From positions 62,001 to 126,000 of the forward strand of contig JADGKB010000024.1 of NCBI GenBank assembly GCA_027604185.1: DNA of 64,000 nt, in the 5' to 3' direction. The DNA is from Boothiomyces macroporosus (Eukaryota; Chytridiomycota; Chytridiomycetes; Rhizophydiales; Terramycetaceae). The position numbers and the translations under genes are program-made. Numbering within the stretch: the first letter of the stretch is position 1; each line of letters starts with the position of its first letter. The notes beneath the pieces are model-generated. The model did not search any database. It had not been told where the DNA came from and saw nothing but the letters and a program-made list of their open reading frames with translations. Shown here piece after piece: positions 1 through 10,825 of the stretch.

Positions 1-1
1 A

Positions 2-96
2 CCACAAAATATCCTGCAAAAGAACATAGAAACTCTGCTTCAATTAAAGAAAACTGAAAAAGAAAAACAAGTTGCCAAATTAGCTGTAAAGGAATA
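2..96 (+). CDS. 3' end of an unidentified gene, cut by the left edge
   Basis: One frame is open from base 2 to a TAA at 94-96 and encodes about 31 residues. They are charged and Lys/Glu/Gln-rich (for example LLQLKKTEKEKQVAKLAVKE), consistent with the end of a coiled coil. The stop lies only 5 bp from the stop codon of the converging MET22 gene. Too little is visible to identify the protein. Confidence 0.5.
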
Positions 97-101
97 AACC
101 A

Positions 102-1132
102 TTATTTATGCAATACTTGCTTGACAGCATTCAATACTTGGTCATGAATCTTTCCATTGGTCGCAATAATCCCTCTATTGCTCTTTAATGTTCTTCCTTG
201 AGAGAAATCCAACTCTTTTCCATCAATATCAGTTACTTTGCCACCAGCTTCACTCACCATCAATGATCCACCAGCATCTACATTAGTAATAATTACGATC
301 CCAGATCTTTTCTTGGTAATCAGCCCTAGTTGGTATTCTAAGATATATTCCAGCATCGCCTCTGGCAATAACGGCGTATTTGCATTGAGAATCCATTCTG
401 ATTGGTTTGTTTTTGATATTTAGTAGCTCTGCAATTTTAAACGTATCTGATTGATTGGAGTGAGCAGCTTCTACTGATTCGCAAAAGCTGGTATCACTTG
501 GAGATTCAGCATCAGCAACTTTAACTCTAGTTTCTTTGCTGTCTTCAAATGATCGCTATGTTAGAATCATTTACTTCAAACACACCTTGGTGCTTTACGG
601 CAACCATTAATGACCCTCGTTGTGAATTTGGGTCATTGATATTTCTTGGCAAGTTAGGGCATCCTTGAATAGCTACTTTAACTTCTCCGTTAACAATCAG
701 CGATAAACAAACAGCAAACTGTTCTCCTCGCAAGAATCCTTTTGTTCCATCAATAGGATCTAATGTCCAGAATCTTCCTTGTGGACCTCCTTTGTAATTT
801 CCTAGATCGATCGCATCCAGAATTTGCTTGGTTGATAATGGGGTTTCCACTACTGAATTCGTCAATTCAACCACTTTATCACATAGCGATTGATTTTCCC
901 TCAAATCCTTGGAATCCTCTTCGCCGACTATCGGATCATTTGGAAATGCTTGATGAATAATGTGGTTAACCACAGCTTGAGCTCCGAAATCCGCAACAGT
1001 TACTGGTGAGGCATCTTCTTTAACCAGCGTCTGGGATTTGACCAATTTATTAAATACCGCCTGGCACAATTTACTGGCTTTGATTACGGCTTCAATTCCT
1101 TTTGCTCTTTCACCAGCGTATAATTTCAACAT
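102..1132 (-). CDS. MET22: 3'(2'),5'-bisphosphate nucleotidase (HAL2/MET22)
   Basis: Removes a phosphate from 3'-phosphoadenosine 5'-phosphate, a by-product of sulfate assimilation, giving AMP. Family features seen: VGEEDSKDLR, the metal-binding LDPIDGTKGF motif, and KIWDHAGGSLMVSEAGG, which is completed only after splicing. Exons are 1132-575, 555-297 and 277-102. The two 19-nt introns (556-574 and 278-296) are GT-AG, and removing them restores the family sequence exactly. The product is 330 aa, close to yeast Hal2. ATG at 1132 is 43 bp downstream of the OXR1 stop codon, in a head-to-tail arrangement. CYS3 at 22-23 kb is another sulfur-pathway gene but is not adjacent. Confidence 0.93.
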
Positions 1133-1175
1133 GGAAAAATTTAGAGAGATGAAAATCAATTTAAAAAAAATAATA

Positions 1176-2216
1176 TTAAATAACAAAACCCCAAACTTCA
1201 AGAGTAGCAATATTGTATTCGGTTGAGCTTGATAGCATTTCATTGTTGAATGTCTCGCATTTTTCAGAGTGTCCGTTATTTAGTTCATCGTCGATCCACA
1301 ATCCAAACTTTCCATGGCTATATCAGCAAAACTTACCCGCCTCCAAAGGCAATACAATGTGCTTCAGATAATACGTAGTAATCATTCTTTCCAGTCGCGT
1401 GGTACACTTGAATGTCTTCTCCCTGCATCTTCCAAAGGAAACTGGATTAGTAAATGGTACCTGCTACCATTCCCATAGTATCCTGGCTGTATATGTAATT
1501 CTTCAGAGGAAAAAGCACCGAATAACTGTCCATTTGTGTCTTTAATTACTACCAAACAAGGGCCCTTTTCTGCGGTATTGTGATATAAAGTATGAATGCT
1601 GATTCCATGATTTTCCAGTGAATATAATAATGTGACATTGGAAGCTTCTTGCAGTATAGGAGGCAAGTGGTGGTGTAACTAGCATAAACTATTAATTGCC
1701 TTTTTGAGAATATCCAAACTAAAGCTAGGCTTCTCATACTCTATTACTTCTTGATGGGTAGGTATATATACATTCTGCTGAGTATAATCTTCGTGTAAAA
1801 CTTCTGGAAAGTCAAATTCTTCCAATTCGGAAGCATCGAATAAAACCAGTTTTTTTGATTCTGGCTCTTCAATATTTGGGACTCGTTAATATCTATTTAC
1901 CTGCTTCAGGAGGCGTCTGTACAACTGGTGATGTTTCTGGCGAACCAACAGGACTTGTTGAAAGACCAGCCAAGTCATATATAAATGAAAGAAAGTTTTC
2001 CGGTTCCTTTTTGTGTGTAATATCCACTGGTTGCGCTTTGTCTGGACTCTGTTGTTTCTCTTCGTCTTTTTCCGGTTCAAGTTCCACTACATGGGACAGC
2101 AAATTTGAAGCAGTGTTGTATAATAGGGACAAGAATGGAGCAGAGTGGGGAGCGTCTTTTTTTGCATCTTGGTCTGTATTAATCGCGAGGTCATCTCTGG
2201 ACCTTTCCGTTGACAT
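1176..2216 (-). CDS. OXR1: TLDc-domain protein, OXR1 family
   Basis: OXR1/TLDc proteins protect against oxidative stress and, in several eukaryotes, regulate V-ATPase assembly. The N-terminal ~110 residues are acidic and low complexity. The TLDc domain follows: LLYSLENHGISIHTLY, GPCLVVIKD, FGAFSSEE, YYGNGSSFLW, FGGGGHGKFGLWIDDELNNG, CETFNNE, and ends with LEVWGF. Exons: 2216-1901, 1881-1700, 1678-1461, 1441-1337, 1317-1176, giving 320 aa. Three introns are 19-nt GT-AG. The one at 1679-1699 only works as a 21-nt GC-AG intron (GCAATT...CTAG); otherwise an in-frame TAG interrupts the domain. Confidence 0.9.
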
Positions 2217-2284
2217 TTTGATAAAGATTTTTCATGGTACCAGAGATTTTAAAATCAGACACAAATTAACGGGGTTTATTCAAA

Positions 2285-2684
2285 TTAATCCAAGTGCTTT
2301 GGTAATCTGCCTCTGCCTCCTCTTCCTCTCATACCTCTTTGGTTGCCTCTTGGAGGAGCTCTGACATTCTTGCTTTCTGTTGGACCAGTTTGTTTGGCTT
2401 TTCTCTTTGGAGCATCGTCAATTAATAGTGTATCCAATGGTAATGTATCTGGCAGTATAAAGTAACGAATGTTGTTTCCTCTGATTGATAGCGAATCAAG
2501 CACTACAGGATCTCTGTGTTTCACGGTCATTTTTACAGTTTTCAAATGTGTATTCATTTGCATATCCACACCCGTAATGGTTCCGCTGATTACTGTCCCA
2601 TTCTTTAGCTCAATGGTAACCGTTTCTGTAGAGCATTTCATCAAGAATCTACCGTTAGCACAGCTATTACCTGACCAACTTCAT
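2285..2684 (-). CDS. SMD1: Small nuclear ribonucleoprotein Sm D1
   Basis: Core Sm-ring subunit of spliceosomal snRNPs. The Sm1 motif ([19 protein letters not shown]), the D1 signature [10 protein letters not shown] and Sm2 ([15 protein letters not shown]) are all present, followed by the usual Arg/Gly tail. A 14-nt first coding exon (2684-2671) encodes MKLV and part of R; a 22-nt intron (2649-2670) separates it from the rest. The product is 125 aa, the usual length. The start gives the family N-terminus MKLVRFLMK. Confidence 0.96.
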
Positions 2685-2762
2685 CCTTCTGTTTTAGTAG
2701 ATCAGAAAAAAAGTTGGAATTTTTTTATTCGAAATTAGCGGAATTAGAATTCTCTTTTGAGC

Positions 2763-4098
2763 TTAGCGAATTAGAATGGGAGTGATTCTCTTTTTGCCGT
2801 CTGCAGCTGCTTTTGGGGTTTCTGGCTTTGCTGGCTTGGCAACCACTTGCACTTGTTCAACAATCTTTTCTTCTACGATTATTTCACCAAGCTCATTATC
2901 AGGGAACTCTATCATTGAACAGAAGCCATCGATAGAGGAAATCATTAAATACTGCCCATCATATGACCATGATATGTCAGTTAGGGAAGCGTAATGGAAT
3001 TTGCCAAAGAAAGCGATTGGAGCCATGTCTTCCGTGTCATATATTGCCACTGAATCGTGAGTAGCTAAAGCATATATATATCTATAGTCTGTGCTTGCAA
3101 AGGATTTTTCTTTTGATCTAAGCTTGTATTTCAGTGGATTGAACTTTACCGCAATGACAGCCTTCTGATGGTTAGAGAGGTGAGCACATGGACTAGAATA
3201 AAGTCAAAATTACTTGTTGAACGGTCTAGTGAATACATATGCAGTCATTGCTTGGTTATGGGTTCCCCCAGTTGAAATCAATAATTGGCCATCTGGTGAG
3301 AACGCCAGTCTTCGAAAGAAAGAGTTCAAATCTTCATCCATGTACATTCTAGTCTTTTCCTCCTACATTAAATAATGGTACATTGTTGAGCTTGGTGTGC
3401 TTTACAAGCAGCTTTGGGCTGTTCTTTTGTTTTTCCTCATACTTGTAGACATGCAATGCCCTAGCATTACCCAATCATTACCTATCACTGCTCTGGGAAG
3501 CAATATACTGGAAAAGCGGATCCCAAGCAACACCTTGAACGAAATGCTGATGCTCAGTCAACACATGAACGCATTTTTCTATATTAATCATAATTACGTT
3601 CTTTGATGTCAAATACTCTGATAGAGGAATCAATTCCAGCTGAAGCAATCATTGTTCCATTTGGAGACCAAGCAAGATCATATCTATGTCAACAAATAAT
3701 ATACAAATCAGATGTGGTTCCTCGCAAGATAATCGCTGTCCTCCAGTGCTCCAAGTTTTCAAATTCGTCATCATCCAATGACTGCTGTTTCTTGTCTGTT
3801 TGTTCCCACAGCAGGATGGATCCGTCTATAATAAAAGCCTAATTACCATCTCCACCAGTCGCAATGTATTGGCCATTAGGAGACCATCGGACGCAATTCA
3901 CAGCAGCCGAGTGTCTTGACAAGGTGGATAAATATTCAACATTTCCATCTTTTAAGCTCCAAATCCTTGCATTGTGATCACCCCCGCAAGTAGCGAATCT
4001 GTTTCGGATCGGATCGAAATCAACTGAAAATATCGGTAATTTGTCGTGCCATCTGTTTTAAGTTGGAATTACATTATCTGCAAAGTTTTTGCTCTCAT
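2763..4098 (-). CDS. CAC2: Chromatin assembly factor 1 subunit B (CAC2/CHAF1B)
   Basis: WD40 subunit of CAF-1, which deposits H3-H4 on newly replicated DNA. Family hallmarks: [18 protein letters not shown] at the N-terminus, [35 protein letters not shown], then [10 protein letters not shown] and [12 protein letters not shown] near the end. Seven introns of 19-21 nt (4053-4072, 3826-3846, 3684-3704, 3579-3597, 3461-3481, 3363-3381, 3193-3213) were placed by frame; every junction restores WD-repeat sequence. The product is 397 aa, shorter than the human protein because the C-terminal tail is short. The start codon is 33 bp from that of the divergent primase gene. Confidence 0.93.
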
Positions 4099-4131
4099 TT
4101 CCGATTGAACAAACTTCTGGACATTTTCCAA

Positions 4132-5559
4132 ATGACTGTTGATCTGGAATCGAGAAAGAAACAAAAAATTGAAGATCAAGATGAATACATGGATAACATG
4201 GATGTGGACCTTGTGAAACTGGAAGAAATTGAAAGCAGCGAAAGCCACGATTTTCAAACGCTGTTGAAGCTGTATTACCAAAAGTACTTTCCATTCAAGG
4301 ATTTCTACAACTGGCTTTCGTACGGAAATAGTATAATTGACTAATGCAGTTGTTAAATATTCGTTTTTAAACCGGGAATTTTCCTTTACTTTACAGTCAG
4401 ATAGTTACCTTCGATTCCTGTCATTCAAAGACTCTGAGGAGTTGAAAGCGGAAATATTACGACTTTGTCCTATTAAAATAGATATTGGTGCAATTTACAA
4501 TATTAAAGTAATTGATATTAACGAAAGCCCAAAGACAAAAAGACTGTTCAAGCGTCCGCTTTCGTTCCTCTGGAAAGAGAATTGGTTTTTGATATAGATA
4601 TGACTGACTACGACGATATCAGGACCTGTTGCGAAGGCGCAAATATCTGTTTGAAATGCTGGAATTTTATGACTGTTTCAATCCAAATAATTCATCGCGC
4701 TTTGGAAGATGATTTTGGATTCAAGCACATTCTGTGGGTGTTCAGTGGAAGAAGAGGTATCCACTGTTGGGTATGTGATGACAAAGCAAGATTATTGACT
4801 GTTGAGTCTAGAAAGGCTATAGTAAACTACTTGGAGCTACTAAAGGGCGGGGAATCTCAAGCACGAAAAGTGAATACTAGGGGCTCCGTTCTACATCCAT
4901 TGTTAGAGTAAGTATTGTTAAGATTAGAAAGTCTCTTGGACCATGTGCGACTCACTTTGATAGAATTATGTTGGACAAAATGGGAATTCTCAATTCAAAG
5001 GAACATTGGTCTAAACTGTTGGCTATTATCCCAGATGAATGTAATCAATTTTAACGTTAGCAATCCGCAATGAGCTGGATAATGAATGGAGCAAGTCACC
5101 AGACACTCCTGCATCTACCAAATGGGACATGTTGCAATCTAGGCTGAAAGGATCAAAAGTATTCATTACTTAATTATAGAAATCGAATTTGGAATACTTG
5201 GCAAGGGATATATTGTTTCAATATTCATACCCTAGATTGGATAGCAATGTATCTATTGGGCTCAATCACTTGCTCAAAAGTCCGTTTTGTGTCCACCCTA
5301 AAACAGGTATTCATTTATAACTCTAGGAAAGGTGTGTATACCAATAAATCCCAAGCTGTGCCATGAATTCAACCCAACGACTGTACCAACATTGAATGGA
5401 TTGTTTTCAGACGATAACACAAGTGATTTTTTGCTAACAATAGAGGAACTGGAAGAGTTCAAGGCACATGTTGAATATTTCAAGAATTTCACGTTGAGAT
5501 TACAAGAAGCGAGAGTTGCTAAACTTCGCGAACAGCAGAAAAACAGTCTAGATTTCTAA
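4132..5559 (+). CDS. PRI1: DNA primase small (catalytic) subunit
   Basis: Makes the RNA primer in the polymerase alpha-primase complex. Seen: WLSYGN...NREFSFTL, the catalytic [11 protein letters not shown], a zinc-binding CC/C..CW cluster, [36 protein letters not shown] and CVHPKTGKVCVPI. Exons: 4132-4330, 4350-4507, 4528-4907, 4928-5040, 5061-5158, 5180-5306, 5327-5559. The six introns are 19-21 nt. The product is 435 aa, close to human PRIM1 (420). It shares a 33-bp divergent spacer with CAC2, another replication gene. Confidence 0.96.
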
Positions 5560-5622
5560 GGTTTGGAATAAAATTGAGTTTTGAATTATAAAACAGTGAG
5601 TGACGCGCTTTGAAATTTTAAG

Positions 5623-6275
5623 ATGGACAGCAAACTTGTAGTGTTCATGGCGGGACCCCAAAAGACTGGAAAGACAGCAATCACAAACTATTTGGCAGAA
5701 ATGTCGGAAAGCTTGGAATCAAATGAATATCGCCCTACACAAGGAGTAAGGTACCCAACAACTCACAGCAGAATATTGGAAATCGAAAAGAAATTGATAG
5801 CGGATCCAAAGAAAGGACAGAAATGGAGGGAGGCAAATGTGACTGGTAAGTGCATCTTGATTTTAGTTGAACTATGGGATTGCTCTGGAGATTTAAAGTA
5901 AACCAAGTTTTACAGTAGCCTAGTAGATTGTTGGAGAGCATTTTCAAACAAGATTCATGGTGCTATATTTGTAGTGTCTGCAGACGGAAAGAATGACAAA
6001 GATTTAGACCCTTGGTAAGTAGAACTGACCCAAGGCAGGAGGCAATCGGATTGGCCAAGCCAAATCAATATACAATATTTGCTCACAAGCAGGTACAATC
6101 AGGAGGAAAGACCAAAGTGAAACCAACAAACAAAGTATTGAGCAAGTCTCCAATTGTGTACACCAACTTGGACCAGGATCCAGAATCAATCAAAACTGAA
6201 TTTGATTCCTTCTTGTCTAATATTTACTCGGTTTACTTGGAAAACAGAGAACGAGAGGAGAACGCTATTGTCTAA
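5623..6275 (+). CDS. IFT22: Intraflagellar transport protein 22 (RABL5)
   Basis: Small Rab-like GTPase of the IFT-B complex, needed for flagellum assembly. Seen: P-loop GPQKTGKTAITN, PTQGVRILEIE (after splicing), VELWDCSGD, CW, and the C-terminal NLDQDPESIKTEFDSFL. Introns: 5751-5771 (21 nt, in frame and without a stop), 5846-5866 (21 nt), 5898-5918 (21 nt; a 3' AG at 5915 would make it 18 nt) and 6015-6034 (20 nt). The 5751-5771 intron would be missed by ORF finding; its removal deletes a six-residue insertion not found in relatives. The product is about 189 aa. Its presence implies a flagellated stage. Confidence 0.88.
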
Positions 6276-6300
6276 TATATTTTTTTGCCTTTTTCCATTC

Positions 6301-7644
6301 ATGTATTCGATTGCTTATCTTGCTGGCAACTCCTCTCATGAATGCGGGTATTGCCATTCGGAAGCAGAGACTTCAAAGTCGTACGGCGTGCTTGGGTTCA
6401 ATATCTCTGTGGAGCACTACCAATTCATGATTGACAAAGGATGGTGTTTGAGTTTTAATGTAGGCGACGATCTGGGAACTATATCTACAAACCAAATATC
6501 AGTGAAACATGCTGTCCGCAGTATTCAATCAAGCTGGACTGTTTAGAATTCGAACCTACCAAGAGTCAATCCAAGGTTCTCAAAAAAGTACAAAAATACC
6601 TCCTGTCCAGCGATTTAAAGCCAAGCGACCGGGCTATACCAACTCCAGATTCAACTGCCACCACCAAGAATATTTCGGCAGATTTCATAAAACCAAAGTT
6701 GGATGTGCCAATTTCAACACCTCAATTCCCTGAAATGAAAAAAGTTCAAACCCCAATTAAACCATCAAAACCGGTGCTTTCAAGGAAATCTGGAATCGAA
6801 AATTTAGTTGAAACGATTGAAAATAATCCTGCAAACAAGATTAAGCTTGAGGTAAGAGATTTTTGATGAGATTAAACTGGAAGCAGCTACATTTACCAAA
6901 GAATCCCATGATTTATACATCAAATATCAAATGGCTATCCACGGAGACAAGCTGGAAGACTTGACGGTTGAAAAATTCAAGAATTTCCTCGTTGATTCTC
7001 CGTTTCAGGAAGATACAACTTTTAATTTCAAAGGCAAGCCCATGTACAGTGGATTATATCACCAAAAATATTATGTAGATGGAAAGCTAATTGCGATTGG
7101 GGTGCTGGACATACTGCCAAGTTGCGTGTCATCTGTTTATTTCTTGTACGATCCTCACTACTCAAGCTTATCTTTAGGCACATTTTCTGCTTTCAAAGAG
7201 ATTGCGACAACTTTAGAATTATACAAAGAAAACCCTTCAATTCATCACTATTATCTAGGCAAGCAGAATCTAACTATAGGTTATTACATACATAGCTGTC
7301 CAAAAATGAGATACAAAGCGCAATACAAACCTTCGCAATTACTTTGCCCTTTGAAATTTGAATGGGTAAAAGCCGATATTGCAATTCCATTGCTTGAAAA
7401 CGACAAAAGAAGTGTTCTTACATACAAAGAAAACAATGTGCTGGTTTCAAAGTCCATTACTGAATTTCCAAAACCACAAATCACACCTCAAGTAATGAAA
7501 TCTGTGAAACTATTGTCAAACCGAAAGATTGTTCCGCTGGATGGCTTTGTTTCCAAGAAAGAATTTATAATGAATCTCAAGCAATTCATTGAGCTATTGG
7601 GACCAGATTTTCTGGAGACAATGTTAATAGTCGCACCAGAATAA
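6301..7644 (+). CDS. ATE1: Arginyl-tRNA--protein transferase
   Basis: Adds arginine to protein N-termini in the Arg/N-degron pathway. N-terminal domain: CGYC, KGWRRSGNYIYKP, CCPQYSIKL, QSKVLKKVQKYL. C-terminal GNAT-like domain: KYQMAIHGD, SGLYHQKYYVDGKLIAIGVLDILP, SSVYFLYDP, HYYLGYYIHSCPKMRYK. Introns: 6444-6463 (20 nt), 6852-6870 (19 nt) and 7259-7279, a 21-nt GC-AG intron (GCAAGC...CTAACTATAG) that is in frame. Removing it restores YYLGYYIHSC. The product is about 427 aa. The gene begins 25 bp after the IFT22 stop. Confidence 0.93.
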
Positions 7645-7669
7645 AGTCATTGATGATAGATGACATTTA

Positions 7670-9376
7670 TTAAAACAATATTTCTTGTTTCTGAGTTAGA
7701 GAAATAAATACCTTTAAACACTCCATTGAGCAATATCTATAAATATTCTTATCAAAGGACTGCAGACCGGCCAAACTTTTTCCACAAGAACCACATTGAT
7801 TTTGGTTTACTCTCATTCTAGCTTCGGCAGCTAGTGCACTATATTACAATTTAATTACCGCTTTTCTCTGTCCAAACGCTGTCTCTGTTCTGGAGACATT
7901 CCAATAGACTGCTTTTCAGTCGCTGATAGCTTTACCAAAGTAACTTTCTTTGCTTGCTTTGTTTCGATAACTGGCGTAGGTTCAGGTTCGGGCTGCTCTT
8001 TCTTTTTCTTTTTCATTTCCCTCTCTTTTTTCCTTCTCTCTCTTTCCTTTTCCTTTTGTTTTTCTTCCATTTCTTCTGTCAACGGACCAGGAACATTTGC
8101 CAGTTTGTAATCCCATTGATCAGGGTAACGGTGCATATGTCTTCTGTACACATCTCTAGCCTCTTTTGTGGAGCACACGTCGTATGGGCGTTTTCCTAGC
8201 TTTGCGATTGTTGGGTCTGCCCCATTTTCCAAAAGATATTTTATAATTAATGGCTGGCCCTGTTCAGAGGCATAGTGAAGCAAGGTAAAACCGTACTGTA
8301 CAGGAAATGTACTGGTAATTGAATCTTTATCAAGTATAGAGATTAAATACTCCAGCCTCCCCTTCTTGATTGCTTCCAACTGATATTGTAGCAATTCCGG
8401 TATTTTCTCCCTTTCCAGTTCCTGAATTTGCAAATGTGTTTGTACCTTTTCCACAATTTCCTTTTCTTTCTTTGATTTGATTTCGTGTTCTTTAATCTCA
8501 ACATAATTAGCCGTGAAGAGCAGATCGAAAGCTCTTGTTAATTCTTGCAAAGTTGGACGATTAGTAATGAATGGGAATGACCTTACTTTTGACGGATCAA
8601 TGACCTTTTCATCAAATAAAATCACGCTTCTGCTTTGCACTGGACATTTGATAAAGACATATTTGGATTCGTTAATCAATGGCTTCCAGTCTTTCAAAAG
8701 CTGCTGGATTTCTTCGCGAAGGACTTGCTCATTGTATCTTCTAATTTGAGCACCAGCCGAATTCGCTTTTCCTTTTGAATTATCATTTCCAGATTGGGCA
8801 CCACCTTGTTTCCTTCTAGTCGTGTATCTATGAAATGTTTTATGGGCCAATTGCTTCTTTTCTGAATCTATAATCATGGCACTAAAGTGGCCAGAAGCCA
8901 TCATCAGTAAAGTGAATGTGGATTTCTGTTGTAATTCCAGTAAATTGTCTTTCCATTCTTTAGGGTCTTTTGAAAGAACCTGCTTGTAGACTTGGAGAAC
9001 TTTATCCTTGATTTTGAATTCAGCATAAGGACTCCCTTGTTTTACCGGCTCGGTTTCATCTAGTGTTAACTCTATTCGTTCCTAAGTTCAACGAAATCCG
9101 AGTACCTTCAGAAGATTCTTCATCAATTGAACTGATATCGGATTTATCATCAAATTCATCCTCGGTCAATGGCTTCAATTGCTTTACTTTTCTCTTTAAA
9201 TTATACAAGTGCAAGTCGCTCTTGAAGTGGGATTTGGTGGTGGAAATCAAACAAGTTGTGCATGGAATTCCTCCCTCTTCTATTTTGATTTCCTCTTCCT
9301 CTTCGATTACGTCCTGCTCGTATTCAATGCTATCCAGCAATCTGCTTGGAATTTTGAACACTGGAAATCTTTCCAT
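7670..9376 (-). CDS. VMS1: VMS1/ANKZF1, peptidyl-tRNA hydrolase of ribosome quality control
   Basis: Releases nascent chains from stalled 60S subunits and acts with Cdc48. In order: a zinc finger (CTTC...H...DLHLYNLKRK), the VLRF1 catalytic domain (SGHFSAMII, KTFHRYTTRRKQGGAQS with the family Gln, RRYNEQ), ankyrin repeats (FTLLHYASEQG, LLENGADPTI), a charged Lys/Glu coiled coil, and a terminal CGSCGKSL...YCSMECLK zinc motif. Introns: 9060-9105 (46 nt, atypically long), 7839-7858 (20 nt), 7691-7711 (21 nt). The product is 539 aa. A 34-nt alternative for the first intron (9072-9105) also keeps frame. The ATG at 9376 is 9 bp from the RPAP3 ATG. Confidence 0.9.
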
Positions 9377-9385
9377 TTTGAAAAA

Positions 9386-10825
9386 ATGGAAACTGCGCTG
9401 CAAATAAAACGCAATGCTGAGGAGCAGCAATCAGCGATTAAAGATTTATTAAAGTGGGAAGACGAAATCAAAGTAAAAGATAAAAAAGCAGTTGGAGAGA
9501 AAGTCTATCATGTTCCTATTCGCAACAGTGTCTCCAACACCACAGAAAAGAAAGATCGAATTTCGTCTTTGGATTACAGGAAATGGGATACCTTCAACGT
9601 AGACAAGGAACTGGAAAATGTTGATTACGAAACCAATAAAGTAAGTTGGAAGATCTGTTGCCCTGATGGACAGACTAACAATAGGAAGAAGTAAAGATGG
9701 AAGAAATGATTATCAAGAATAACGAAGACGCACTTGTAGAAAAGGAAAAAGGAAATTTGTATTTCAAGAAGCAGAAATTCCAAAAAGCCATTCTATGCTA
9801 CACCAAATCGTTAGAGTTGAACTTTGATACTATCCCGCTTGTAAACAGAGCGCTGTGCTACTTGAAAATCCAAGATTACAAGAGCGCAGAAGCTGACTGC
9901 GACAAAGTGTTGCAAGTAGATGCCAAAAATATCAAAGCGTTGCATCGAAGGGGTCTAGCAAGAAAGAGTCTAAAGAAATATGGAGATGCAAAAAAAGATT
10001 TCCAGGATTGTCTAGTGTTGGAACCAGCAAACTCTACTGTGAAAAAAGATTTGCAAGAGCTGGAACAAATAATCGGAATCTACAATGGAAAAACTGTGCG
10101 CAAAAGAATCCCAATTGAAGAAATCAACAAGCCGATCGCGAGAGCAGCGGAAAAGCATAAGGCTGAAATATTATCGAAACCAACTGTCGAACCAAAGATC
10201 AAAGTTGTGGAAGAACAAAAGGAGGCCGATTTTACTGCTGAAATCAAGAAAGTAGAAAATCCCCAAACTATTAAAGAAGGCGTCGAAAACTTTGAAGCTG
10301 GAATCAATAATGGAGAAAAACAAACAAATGTAGAAATCACAAAACAAGAATCCAGCCAGAGTAGCCCACATCTTGAAGCAAAAGTGGAAGAGAAACAGGC
10401 AGAATCGCTTCCAAATAGTGAAGTTAAACCTTTCACCACATTTGACGTATCCAAATTGGAAAAACCAAAAACGTTGTTTGAATTTGAACAAAACTGGAAG
10501 AATCTGGATCGCGCTTCCCAATATCAGTATTTAAAAGTAATTAGAGATTAATATAGATCCTTGAGAATGATCTATCCCTATTCAAGACGTCATTTGATCA
10601 ACCACTTCTCTTGAATATTTTGGAAATAATCAATTCGTATTGCAATCAAGAAGAAAGTCTCTTGCTACTAACCAGTCTGTCTAATCTTCCTCGATTCTCA
10701 ATGGTATACATGTTCCTCAAAGACAAGACCAGTAATTTGATTTAACTCTAGTTGTACAATCTATTTTTTCAAAATTGGAAGGTGATCTTGCGGATTTGAA
10801 AAAGAAATATAAAATAAAGAATTAA
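9386..10825 (+). CDS. RPAP3: RNA polymerase II-associated protein 3 (R2TP/HSP90 co-chaperone)
   Basis: TPR scaffold linking HSP90 to the R2TP complex, which assembles RNA polymerases, snoRNPs and PIKKs. N-terminal LQIKRNAEEQQSAIKDLLKW and DYRKWDTFNVDKEL match RPAP3. A three-repeat TPR domain follows (EKEKGNLYFKKQKFQKAILC...). The C-terminal RPAP3_C domain (LFEFEQNWKNL, YQYLKILENDL, LSNLPRFSMVYMFLKDK) appears only after splicing. Introns: 9641-9684 (44 nt, long class), 10537-10556 and 10732-10751 (20 nt each). The product is 451 aa. Its TAA stop overlaps the A of an ATG at 10825. Confidence 0.92.
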
